Made by a program: the position numbers and the translations under genes
Source: an uncultured bacterium
Lineage (GTDB): Bacteria; Bacillota; Clostridia; Lachnospirales; Lachnospiraceae
DNA length: 64,000 bases
Assembly (NCBI GenBank): GCA_947381965.1
Contig: CANCXX010000013.1
Coordinates: forward strand, 1 to 64,000
Direction: 5' to 3'
Notes under the pieces: model-generated
Told to the model about the DNA's origin: nothing
The model's database searches: none
Seen by the model: the letters and a program-made list of their open reading frames with translations, nothing else
In this document: piece by piece, positions 16,278-24,358 of the stretch
Layout of the letters: every line of letters begins with the position of its first letter
How positions within the stretch are numbered: the stretch's first letter is position 1

Positions 16278-16289
16278 CCCGGTATTTAT
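16274..16289 (+). repeat. Right attachment core (attR) of the spoVD element
   Basis: The core GTAACCCGGTATTTAT matches attL in 15 of 16 positions. The left flank TTCCTAAACACCGG is element-derived and mirrors the CCGGTGTTTATGAA arm found in attL. The right flank is host spoVD sequence. Confidence 0.85.
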
Positions 16290-16917
16290 TACGGTAGGTT
16301 TGCGGCTGGGGGTGGAAAATTACTATAATTACTTTACACAGTTTGGTCTGCTAAACAAAACGGGAGTGGATCTTCCGGGAGAGGCAGGCACAATTATGCA
16401 CAAGATGGAGGACATGAAGGCGGTGGAGCTTGCCACTGTATCTTTTGGACAGTCCTTTCAGATTACGCCGATACAGCTTGCCACTACAGTTTCCTCAATT
16501 ATTAACGGAGGAAGACGGGTAACGCCGCATTTTGCGGTCATGACGGCCGACAGGGAAGGAACAGAGTTAAAACGGTTCTCTTATCCGGCGTCAGAGCATA
16601 TTGTATCAGAGGAAACCTCATCTACCATGCGAATGATTTTAGAGCAGGTGGTAGAAAGCGGTTCCGGGAAAAACGGCTATGTGGAAGGGGCAAGGGTAGG
16701 AGGCAAAACAGCTACCAGCCAGACCCTTCCCAGAGGCAGCGGAAGATACATTGCATCCTTTTTAGGGTTTGCACCGGCAGATAATCCACAGGTGCTTGCG
16801 CTTGCCATTATCCATAATCCCCAGGGGGTTTATTATGGAGGGCAGATTGCGGCGCCGGTGGTAAGGCAGCTTTTTGAAAATATTCTTCCTTATTTGGAAA
16901 AAATGGATTATAATTGA
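16276..16917 (+). CDS. spoVD: SpoVD-like class B PBP, 3' part of the split gene
   Basis: This is the C-terminal 213 residues of the split transpeptidase, beginning NPVFITVGLRLGVENYY. It contains the LPGEAGTIMHK region, the SFGQSFQITP region and the KTG-box equivalent K507-T-A (VGGKTATSQ; numbering of the joined protein). The frame is open leftward to 16243 only because it runs into the recombinase gene; no ribosome binding site is seen, so this half is probably not made separately. KTA in place of KTG is unusual but conserved-looking. There is no PASTA domain. mraY follows after 13 bases. Confidence 0.85.
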   Translation, partial: NPVFITVGLRLGVENYYNYFTQFGLLNKTGVDLPGEAGTIMHKMEDMKAVELATVSFGQSFQITPIQLATTVSSIINGGRRVTPHFAVMTADREGTELKRFSYPASEHIVSEETSSTMRMILEQVVESGSGKNGYVEGARVGGKTATSQTLPRGSGRYIASFLGFAPADNPQVLALAIIHNPQGVYYGGQIAAPVVRQLFENILPYLEKMDYN

Positions 16918-16930
16918 GAGGTGCAGACAA

Positions 16931-17890
16931 ATGACGGGCAGCTATATTGTTGTGCCAATTTTAATATCCTTTGCGCTCAGCGCTGTCCTTGGCCCTTTGG
17001 TGATTCCTTTATTAAGGCGGTTAAAAGTGGGGCAGACCGTCAGGAATGACGGGCCAGGCACACATTTAAAAAAGTCCGGCACTCCCACTATGGGAGGGAT
17101 ACTGATTATGATCAGTGTGGCGGTCACATCCGTTCTCTATACAAAGACCCATCCTAAAATAACGCCGGTACTGTTTTTAACAATTGGTTTTGGGATGATA
17201 GGGTTTCTGGACGATTATATTAAAGTAGTGCTTAGACGTTCCATGGGTTTAAGACCCTGGCAGAAAATGTTTTTACAGATAGTGGTGACAGGTATTTTTG
17301 CACGTTACCTGATTCATATACCGTCTGTTTCTCTGTCTTTGAAAATTCCCTTTATGCAGGGGCAATATCTGGATTTGGGCAGGCTTAGCATTCCATTTAT
17401 GTTTCTGGTAGTGATTGGGACTGCAAACGGCGCCAATTTTACAGACGGACTGGATGGTCTTGCCAGCAGTGTAACTATAATGATAGCAACCTTTTTTACG
17501 GTGATTGCGGTGGGAACGGGAGCAGGAATTGCGCCAGTTACTTGTGCAGTTACAGGGGCTCTTTTGGGATTTTTGCTTTTCAATGTCCATCCTGCCAGTG
17601 TTTTTATGGGAGATACAGGTTCCCTTGCTCTTGGAGGATTTGTTGCGGCAAGCGCATATATGATGCAGATGCCGTTGTTTTTGCCGATTGTGGGTTTTAT
17701 TTATATGGCGGAAGTTTTGTCGGTGATAATACAGGTTGTTTATTTTAAAATAAGCGGAGGAAAAAGAATATTTAAAATGGCGCCTCTTCACCATCATTTT
17801 GAACTTTGCGGGTGGAAAGAGACGAAGGTGGTCGCCGTCTTTTCTATTCTCACAGCGATGCTGTGTCTGATCGCACTTGCAGGAATGTAG
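16931..17890 (+). CDS. mraY: Phospho-N-acetylmuramoyl-pentapeptide-transferase MraY
   Basis: MraY makes lipid I by transferring phospho-MurNAc-pentapeptide to undecaprenyl phosphate. The start at 16931 (MTGSYIVVPI) has GAGAGGTG upstream. About ten membrane helices carry the markers GTPTMGG, FLDDYIK, NFTDGLDGLA, FMGDTGSLALGG and MAPLHHHFE, all hallmark motifs. The 319-residue length is normal. It is an essential gene lying directly downstream of the split spoVD, so its transcription must start inside the element or pass through it. Confidence 0.97.
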   Translation: MTGSYIVVPILISFALSAVLGPLVIPLLRRLKVGQTVRNDGPGTHLKKSGTPTMGGILIMISVAVTSVLYTKTHPKITPVLFLTIGFGMIGFLDDYIKVVLRRSMGLRPWQKMFLQIVVTGIFARYLIHIPSVSLSLKIPFMQGQYLDLGRLSIPFMFLVVIGTANGANFTDGLDGLASSVTIMIATFFTVIAVGTGAGIAPVTCAVTGALLGFLLFNVHPASVFMGDTGSLALGGFVAASAYMMQMPLFLPIVGFIYMAEVLSVIIQVVYFKISGGKRIFKMAPLHHHFELCGWKETKVVAVFSILTAMLCLIALAGM

Positions 17891-17961
17891 GAACCCTGCG
17901 TATTTTGCGCGTTTACGATACATATTAACTGGAAACAGAAAAAGAGAAATGAGGAACGATA

Positions 17962-19326
17962 ATGGATTTACAAAATAAGAAGGTTCTTGTGGTGGGAAGC
18001 GGAAAAAGTGGAATCGGGGCGGCGCGCCTTCTTGGAAAAATTGGTGCGCTTCCGGTAATCTTTGACAGTAATGAAAAATTGGATGTACAGGAAATCATAG
18101 ACAAAGCAGGGCAGGTTCCTGGTCTTACTGCTTTTGCAGGCAGCATTCCGGATGAACAAAAGAAGGAATTTGCGCTGGTAGTGATAAGCCCCGGCGTGCC
18201 AGTGGACGCCCCTTTTCTGGAGGAATACCGCAGATGGTCTGTTCCCATATGGGGAGAAATTGAGCTTGCCTATGCCTGCGGAAGGGGGAAAGTGGCAGCA
18301 ATAACCGGAACCAACGGAAAAACAACCACAACTACTTTGGTGGGAAAGATAATGGAAGCCTGTAAGCCTTCTGTCTATGTGGTGGGAAATATTGGAAATC
18401 CATATACGGACATTGCCCTTGAAACCAGGGAAGATACTGTGACTGTTGCTGAAATCAGCAGTTTCCAGCTGGAAACGGTACACACCTTTAAGCCTGCGGT
18501 ATCAGCAGTTTTAAATATTACGCCGGACCATCTGGACCGTCATCATACGATGGAATGTTATGTGGAGACGAAGGAGAGGATTGCCCAAAGACAGACCAAA
18601 GAGGAAACGTGCGTCCTTAACTATGAAAATTCATATACCAGGGAATTTGGGGACAGATGTCCTGCAAAGGTGGTATATTTTTCTTCCGGGAGAAAATTGA
18701 AAGAAGGAATTTATCTGGAGGGAGAGGAAATTTTTCTTGCAGAAGAAACTGGCAGCGTGCAGCGGCTTATGAATATCCATGAGATGAACCTGGTGGGAAT
18801 GTGCAATGTAGAGAATGTGATGGCTTCCATCGCTATAGGAAAAGCGCTTGGCGCGCCAATGGATATCATATTAAATGTAATACGTTCCTTCCGGGCAGTG
18901 GAGCACAGAATAGAATATGTTGACACAAAGAACGGAGTAGATTATTATAATGATTCCAAGGGTACCAATCCGGATGCTGCAATTCAGGGCATCCGTGCAA
19001 TGAGTAAACCTACCATTTTAATTGGCGGCGGCTATGATAAGCAAAGCAGCTATGATGAATGGATAGAGGCTTTTGATGGGAAGGTGAAAGCGTTGGTGTT
19101 AATTGGGCAGACTAAGGAAAAAATTGCTGCCTGCGCGAGTTCCCATGGTGTGGAAAATATTTTTATTGCCGATACATTTGAGGAGGCTTTTGCAATTTGT
19201 GTGGGGCAGGCGTTGCCTGGTGATGCGGTGCTTTTGTCTCCTGCCTGTGCAAGCTGGGGAATGTTCCCCAATTATGAGGCCAGGGGAAAGCTGTTTAAGG
19301 AGTTAGTTGAAAAGATTGGAGTTTAG
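17962..19326 (+). CDS. murD: UDP-N-acetylmuramoyl-L-alanine--D-glutamate ligase MurD
   Basis: This cytoplasmic Mur ligase adds D-glutamate to UDP-MurNAc-L-Ala with ATP. The 454-residue protein has the N-terminal Rossmann domain (VLVVGSGKSGIGAARLL), the ATP loop ITGTNGKTTTTTLVG, and later NITPDHLDRH, YNDSKGTNPDA and LLSPACASWGMF. GAGGAAC lies 8 bp before the ATG. The stop overlaps the ftsW-like start by one base, indicating coupled translation. Confidence 0.97.
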   Translation: MDLQNKKVLVVGSGKSGIGAARLLGKIGALPVIFDSNEKLDVQEIIDKAGQVPGLTAFAGSIPDEQKKEFALVVISPGVPVDAPFLEEYRRWSVPIWGEIELAYACGRGKVAAITGTNGKTTTTTLVGKIMEACKPSVYVVGNIGNPYTDIALETREDTVTVAEISSFQLETVHTFKPAVSAVLNITPDHLDRHHTMECYVETKERIAQRQTKEETCVLNYENSYTREFGDRCPAKVVYFSSGRKLKEGIYLEGEEIFLAEETGSVQRLMNIHEMNLVGMCNVENVMASIAIGKALGAPMDIILNVIRSFRAVEHRIEYVDTKNGVDYYNDSKGTNPDAAIQGIRAMSKPTILIGGGYDKQSSYDEWIEAFDGKVKALVLIGQTKEKIAACASSHGVENIFIADTFEEAFAICVGQALPGDAVLLSPACASWGMFPNYEARGKLFKELVEKIGV

Positions 19327-20516
19327 TGATTGTGGCAGAAAGAAGATACGGGAACAATCAGAGAAGAAGATCCAGAGAGCAGCAGGAATCATTTTTTGAT
19401 TACACCCTGCTGTTTGTGGTACTGTTTCTGCTTGCGTTTGGGCTGGTGATGCTTTATTCTGCCAGCTCCTATGATGCCAGTCTGCATTATGAAGGAGATT
19501 CCGCTTACTTTCTGAAAAGGCAGGCATCATCTACCGTTATAGGCCTGGCGGCAATGATTGTGGTTGCAAACCTCCCCTATCATATTTGGGAACGTTTTGC
19601 CGCGTTAGGATATCTTGTGTCTATTGTACTGATATTGTTGATTATTCCTTTTGGTGTGGAAGCCAACGGTGCCAAGCGCTGGCTCCGTGTGCTGGGGATA
19701 TCCATTCAGCCTGCGGAAGTGGCAAAACTGGCTATGATTTTGTTTTTAGCCAGCCTAATCTGCCGGATGGGCCGGAAAATCAGGACGGGAAAGGGATTTT
19801 TCATTGTTCTTATGGTGCCGGTGCCTGTTTGCCTTATGGTATGGAGAATCACAGAGAATATGAGTTCTGCAATCATTATTTTTGGAATTGCAGCGCTTAT
19901 GCTTTTTGTATCCACACCAGATTATAAACGTTTTATATTGCTTGGTCTTGCAGGGGTGGCCGTATGTGCCGTTGCCGTTTTTGTAATCGTAAAAATGTCA
20001 GAATCCCCCAATGCTAGTGGGGTAGGGGTCCGTGGCAGCCGTATTCTTGCCTGGCTGGATCCGGAGGCTTATGCCAGTGGAAAGGGGTTTCAAACCCTGC
20101 AGGCGCTGTACGCCATAGGGTCGGGAGGTATTTTAGGGAAAGGCCTGGGGCAGAGTATGCAGAAGCTGGGATTTATGCCGGAGGCTCAAAATGATATGAT
20201 TTTTTCCATTATATGTGAGGAATTAGGGCTGTTTGGAGCTTTTTCCATCCTGCTTATGTTTATTTTGCTAATATGGCGGTTTATGGTGATTGCCAACAAT
20301 GCGCCGGATTTGTTTGGAGCGCTGCTGGTAGTGGGGGTTATGGGACATATTGCCATACAGGTTATTTTGAATGTGGCTGTTGTTACCAACACAATACCAA
20401 ACACAGGAATTTCCCTTCCGTTTATCAGTTACGGAGGTACATCGGTATTGTTTTTGCTGATGGAAATTGGAATTGTTCTTAGCGTTGGGAAGGGAATACG
20501 ACTGAAGGACTTGTAG
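19326..20516 (+). CDS. ftsW: SEDS-family peptidoglycan glycosyltransferase FtsW/SpoVE
   Basis: This polytopic SEDS protein polymerises lipid II with a cognate class B PBP. The 396 residues include a basic cytoplasmic head (RRRSREQQ), about ten membrane helices, and the motifs GLVMLYSAS, GANGAKRW, PAEVAKLAMI, PEAQNDMIFSIICEELG and NTGISLPFISYGGTS. It starts at GTG 19326 (or GTG 19332), with GGAG just upstream inside murD. In Bacillus the gene at this position, spoVE, partners SpoVD. With one SEDS gene here and two PBP genes upstream, division versus sporulation duty cannot be told from sequence. Confidence 0.93.
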   Translation: MIVAERRYGNNQRRRSREQQESFFDYTLLFVVLFLLAFGLVMLYSASSYDASLHYEGDSAYFLKRQASSTVIGLAAMIVVANLPYHIWERFAALGYLVSIVLILLIIPFGVEANGAKRWLRVLGISIQPAEVAKLAMILFLASLICRMGRKIRTGKGFFIVLMVPVPVCLMVWRITENMSSAIIIFGIAALMLFVSTPDYKRFILLGLAGVAVCAVAVFVIVKMSESPNASGVGVRGSRILAWLDPEAYASGKGFQTLQALYAIGSGGILGKGLGQSMQKLGFMPEAQNDMIFSIICEELGLFGAFSILLMFILLIWRFMVIANNAPDLFGALLVVGVMGHIAIQVILNVAVVTNTIPNTGISLPFISYGGTSVLFLLMEIGIVLSVGKGIRLKDL

Positions 20517-20604
20517 GATACATGTAGTACAAGATGCGTTTTTTTCTTCTTTACATATAGTAGAATAGGTCTAACTTTTAAACCAAAAGGCAGAAGGTGA
20601 GAAT

Positions 20605-21918
20605 TTGGATGCTATTCATATCAGAGGAGGAAATGCACTTTTTGGAGAGACAAAGATACAGGGATCGAAAAATGCAGTACTGCCAGTGATGGCAGCCGCT
20701 CTCTTAATAGAAGATGTCTGCATGATAGAAAACTGTCCGTGTATTTCGGATGTGCACCATATGCAAAAGCTTCTGGAAAGCATTGGGTGCAGGGTAAGCC
20801 GTATGGGTCACTCGCTTACAATTGATGCGAGGAACATATCACAAGATACGATGGCAGGAGAAAATGTCACAGGTATGCGTTCATCTATTACGTTGCTTGG
20901 AGCCATGCTGGGCAGAGTAGGGGAAGTAACGATGGCATATCCGGGCGGATGTGTAATCGGTGCAAGGCCGATTGAAATGCACTTAAACGCTTTGCGCCGG
21001 ATGGGAGTTTTCATTTATGAAAATGAAAGCGGGTTTACGGCACGGGCAGGCAAGCTGGAAGGCGCAGTGATATGTCTTCCCACATCCAGTGTGGGCGCTA
21101 CGGAAAATGTGATACTTGCAGCAGTTATGGCCAGAGGTGTGACGGTGCTTCAAAATGCGGCAAAAGAGCCGGAAATTGTCACCTTATGTGAGTTCCTGCG
21201 GGAAGCGGGAGCTGTGATTGAGGGAATAGGCGGTTCTGTTTTGATTATACAGGGCGGCCACAGGCTTCACGGCATTACATTCCGTATTCCGGCAGATCGG
21301 ATTGTGGCGGGCACATATCTGATGAGTGTGCTGGGGGCAGGCGGTCATATTTTTCTGGAAGATGCGCCAGTTGCACAGATGCGGAGCATGCTGCGGATTG
21401 CAGAGGAGATTGGGGCGGAAATTAATATATCACGGGAAGGACTAAATGTAATTGCCCAGGAGCACAAGAGAGCGCTCCCTTATGTGAAAACGGAAGTTTA
21501 TCCCGGATTTCCTACGGATATGCAGTCACCGCTTATGGCGGCGCTTACCACTTCCCATGGGGTAAGCATTATTGAAGAAACGATATTTGAAGACCGGTTC
21601 CGCATTATCAGGCAGCTGAAAAAAATGGGAGCATGTATTGAACTGCGGGGAAAACGTCAGGCAGTTATAATGGGGGTTGACAGTCTTCTTGGCTGTGAGG
21701 TGACGGCGGAGGAGCTGCGGGGAGGGGCTGCGCTTGTGATTGCAGGTATTATGGCCCTTGGAGAAACCATTGTAAGAAACCGGCATTTTATTGAGCGGGG
21801 ATACGAGGATATCTGCAGGGATTACCAGAACCTGGGGGGAGCTGTTTATACGATTCCTTCAGATTCTCCGGTGCAGGCGGCGGAAGGTCCCTCTATGGAT
21901 GATAAAAAATCCGGATAA
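20605..21918 (+). CDS. murA: UDP-N-acetylglucosamine 1-carboxyvinyltransferase MurA
   Basis: MurA transfers enolpyruvate from PEP to UDP-GlcNAc, the first committed step of peptidoglycan synthesis. The start is a TTG (IRGGNALFGETKIQGSKNAV follows three residues later) with AGAAGGTGAG upstream. The fosfomycin-target cysteine is C116 in YPGGCVIGARPI. FPTDMQSPLMAALT and a RGGAALVIAGI motif are diagnostic. Length is 437 residues. The cluster has murA where many Firmicutes carry murG and murB. Confidence 0.95.
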   Translation: MDAIHIRGGNALFGETKIQGSKNAVLPVMAAALLIEDVCMIENCPCISDVHHMQKLLESIGCRVSRMGHSLTIDARNISQDTMAGENVTGMRSSITLLGAMLGRVGEVTMAYPGGCVIGARPIEMHLNALRRMGVFIYENESGFTARAGKLEGAVICLPTSSVGATENVILAAVMARGVTVLQNAAKEPEIVTLCEFLREAGAVIEGIGGSVLIIQGGHRLHGITFRIPADRIVAGTYLMSVLGAGGHIFLEDAPVAQMRSMLRIAEEIGAEINISREGLNVIAQEHKRALPYVKTEVYPGFPTDMQSPLMAALTTSHGVSIIEETIFEDRFRIIRQLKKMGACIELRGKRQAVIMGVDSLLGCEVTAEELRGGAALVIAGIMALGETIVRNRHFIERGYEDICRDYQNLGGAVYTIPSDSPVQAAEGPSMDDKKSG

Positions 21919-21977
21919 GCAGGCAGAATATACACGATGTAAAGGCCGGCGTGTCTGGAAAATGCTTTCTGCAGGGA

Positions 21978-22829
21978 ATGATAATGGCGAAAAAAAGACT
22001 GAAAAAAAAGAAACAGATAAAAAAAGTGGATATATGGCAGGAAAGTGGTCAGGAAAAAATTACTGCGGGAGCATATATACTGAACCATAAAAGCCTGTTT
22101 ATTATTGGAGCGACCGGCCTTGTTCTGGTGATTTTTCTATTTGCTGCCTGTTTTTATGTGATTACAAATTATACGGTTACAACCGTATATGTTGAAGGCA
22201 ACATCCATTATACCAATGAGGAAATCATGGATATGGTAATGGAAGGGCATTATGGGAATAATTCCCTTCTTTTATCCTTAAAGTATAAGGACAAGAGCAT
22301 TCGAAACGTTCCCTTTGTGGAAAAAATGGACGTTTCGGTTATAGATCCCCATACGATTAAGGTGGAAGTTTATGAAAAGTCGCTGGCAGGGTATGTGGAA
22401 TATCTGGACAAGTATATGTATTTTGATAAGGATGGCATTGTTGTGGAAAGCTCCGACGAAAAGACAGCAGGCATTCCTATGGTGGCAGGGCTTAAGTTTG
22501 ATCATGTGCTTGTTCATGAGCCGTTGCCAGTGGAGGATAGCGGGATATTCAAGTCGATTCTGAATATTACCCAGCTGGTGAACAAATACAATCTTTCGGC
22601 GGACAGGATTTATTTTGGCAGTGATGATACGCTGACATTGTATTTTGGAAATGTGCGGGCGGCCCTTGGACCGGCGGAAAACCTGGATGAAAAAATTATG
22701 AGACTGCAGTATATGCTTCCAAGTCTTTCGGGAAAAAGCGGCGTCCTGCGTATGGAAAATTATACGGAAGACACAAAAAATATTTCCTTTGAACCTGACC
22801 AGAAGCAGGAACAGGAGGCGGAAGGTTAA
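21978..22829 (+). CDS. ftsQ: Cell division protein FtsQ/DivIB
   Basis: This bitopic division protein has a strongly basic cytoplasmic N-terminus (KKRLKKKKQIKK), one membrane helix (about residues 38-62, LFIIGATGLVLVIFLFAA) and an extracytoplasmic POTRA domain starting VTTVYVEGNIHYTNEEI. It scaffolds the FtsL/DivIC complex at the septum. ATG 21978 or 21984 both fit, with GCAGGGA upstream. The product is about 283 residues. Position before ftsZ supports the name; identity is recognised mainly from the POTRA motif and synteny. Confidence 0.9.
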   Translation: MIMAKKRLKKKKQIKKVDIWQESGQEKITAGAYILNHKSLFIIGATGLVLVIFLFAACFYVITNYTVTTVYVEGNIHYTNEEIMDMVMEGHYGNNSLLLSLKYKDKSIRNVPFVEKMDVSVIDPHTIKVEVYEKSLAGYVEYLDKYMYFDKDGIVVESSDEKTAGIPMVAGLKFDHVLVHEPLPVEDSGIFKSILNITQLVNKYNLSADRIYFGSDDTLTLYFGNVRAALGPAENLDEKIMRLQYMLPSLSGKSGVLRMENYTEDTKNISFEPDQKQEQEAEG

Positions 22830-22868
22830 ATTGCACAAAAATAATGAGAAAAAAACTGAAATTTGTGG

Positions 22869-22897
22869 TTGCGAATTCACAAAAAAAATTATATGAT
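22869..22897 (+). promoter_or_regulatory. Sigma-A promoter upstream of ftsZ
   Basis: TTGCGA (22869-22874), a 17-bp spacer and TATGAT (22892-22897) precede the ftsZ start by 75 bases, giving ftsZ its own transcription start in addition to any cluster readthrough. Confidence 0.65.
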
Positions 22898-22971
22898 AGT
22901 CTATATGAGTTTAATAGCTGGCATGCTTTGTGTGGCGGTTTATTGTGTGAAGAAAGAAGGAGGAAATACTC

Positions 22972-24174
22972 TTGCTGGAAATAAAAACCAACGATGCTGA
23001 ATCTGCTGCCAAGATAATCGTAATTGGTGTGGGGGGCGCAGGTAATAATGCTGTAAATAGAATGGTAGATGAGAATATAACCGGCGTGGAATTTGTCGGT
23101 ATCAATACAGATAAACAGGCGTTGCAGCTGTGCAGGGCTCCTAAACTTTTGCAGATTGGGGAGAAGCTGACTAAAGGATTAGGTGCAGGCGCCAAACCCG
23201 AAATTGGAGAAAAGGCGGCTGAAGAAAGCAGTGAAGAGATTGCTGCGGCTCTGCGGGGGGCTGATATGGTCTTTGTAACCTGCGGTATGGGAGGCGGAAC
23301 CGGGACAGGAGCTGCGCCAGTGGTTGCCAGGCTTGCAAAAGACATGGGAATACTTACGGTAGGGGTTGTGACCAAGCCTTTCCGCTTTGAGGCGAAGGCG
23401 CGTATGATTAATGCCCTAAGCGGAATAGAAAAGATTAAAGATAATGTGGACACGCTTATAGTAATTCCCAACGATAAGCTTCTTGAAATAGTGGACCGGC
23501 GGACGACGATGCCTGATGCCCTTAAGAAAGCGGATGAAGTGCTTCAGCAGGCGGTACAGGGGATTACGGACCTGATTAATGTTCCGGCAGTAATTAACCT
23601 TGACTTTGCGGACGTACAGACGGTTATGAAGGATAAGGGAATTGCACATATTGGTATCGGTTCCGGCAAGGGAGACGACAAGGCAAGCGAGGCAGTTAAG
23701 ATGGCGGTGGAAAGCCCCCTGCTTGAAACCACGATTTCAGGCGCAACCCATGTGATTATCAATGTATCAGGTGATATTACATTGGCGGACGCTTCTGATG
23801 CGGCAAGCTATGTGCAGGAGTTAGCAGGTGACGAGGTTAATATTATTTTTGGTGCCATGTATGATGAAAACCAGTCTGACAGCTGTCGGATTACGGTAAT
23901 TGCCACAGGGCTGGAGGATGCTACTTTACCAACCAACAAACCAGGTTCACCATATAATACTTTTTCAGGTAAATACATGAAACCGGTAACGCCCAGTTTA
24001 TCATCTTTGCGCGGAGGAACCGGAGGAAATGAGACAATGAACAATCCGCAGGCAGCGGCAAATACAGTTCCTATGCCTCACAGACCTGTTCCGGGCATCA
24101 ATACACCGGGGGATTTAAAGAGCAATGTGGCGGACAGGCCTTTAAAGATTCCGGATTTCCTTCAAAAAAAATAA
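22972..24174 (+). CDS. ftsZ: Cell division protein FtsZ
   Basis: FtsZ is the tubulin-like GTPase that forms the Z ring. It starts at TTG 22972 with GAAGGAGG 6-13 bases ahead. The N-terminal GTP-binding region has [21 protein letters not shown] and the tubulin signature [13 protein letters not shown]; the T7 loop is [12 protein letters not shown] Gly/Asn/Pro-rich linker leads to the conserved C-terminal peptide [10 protein letters not shown], which binds FtsA/SepF-type partners. The 400-residue length is normal. Confidence 0.98.
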   Translation: MLEIKTNDAESAAKIIVIGVGGAGNNAVNRMVDENITGVEFVGINTDKQALQLCRAPKLLQIGEKLTKGLGAGAKPEIGEKAAEESSEEIAAALRGADMVFVTCGMGGGTGTGAAPVVARLAKDMGILTVGVVTKPFRFEAKARMINALSGIEKIKDNVDTLIVIPNDKLLEIVDRRTTMPDALKKADEVLQQAVQGITDLINVPAVINLDFADVQTVMKDKGIAHIGIGSGKGDDKASEAVKMAVESPLLETTISGATHVIINVSGDITLADASDAASYVQELAGDEVNIIFGAMYDENQSDSCRITVIATGLEDATLPTNKPGSPYNTFSGKYMKPVTPSLSSLRGGTGGNETMNNPQAAANTVPMPHRPVPGINTPGDLKSNVADRPLKIPDFLQKK

Positions 24175-24208
24175 AAACGGGTTAAGAATAAATTTTAAGG
24201 GAATATGT

Positions 24209-24239
24209 AAGGCTGTATACCAAAAGGTATGCAGCTTTT
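24209..24239 (+). terminator. Terminator after ftsZ
   Basis: AAGGCTGTATACC / GGTATGCAGCTTTT forms a stem with one G-T pair and an AAAA loop, ending in T residues. It closes the division cluster. Confidence 0.7.
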
Positions 24240-24358
24240 ATATGCAGGGGCAAAACCGCTTCCGGCAAAATTGGTGTTTTGTACGGTGGAAGCGGAAAAT
24301 CAAAATGTGCTTTATGTTGCAGAGATACAAAAAGAAATAGTCTTTGGAGGGCTGGGTT

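Larger units (their letters stand above)
10956..16289 (+). mobile_element. 5.3-kb skin-like serine-recombinase element splitting spoVD
   Basis: The element is bounded by near-identical 16-bp cores 5318 bp apart. It contains, from left to right, a reversed three-gene ABC importer, a 0.34-kb divergent regulatory region, a 48-codon ORF and a large serine recombinase whose TAA stop lies within attR. Removal joins SCN to PVFITVGLRLG in frame and restores the PBP. The circular junction would read TAAACACCGG, TAAC, CCGGTGTTTA: a perfect 10-bp inverted repeat around the presumed crossover, with outer TTC/GAA also symmetric. No phage structural, replication or conjugation genes are present. The pattern matches intervening elements in sporulation genes such as sigK of Bacillus; regulated excision is an inference. 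Confidence 0.85.
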
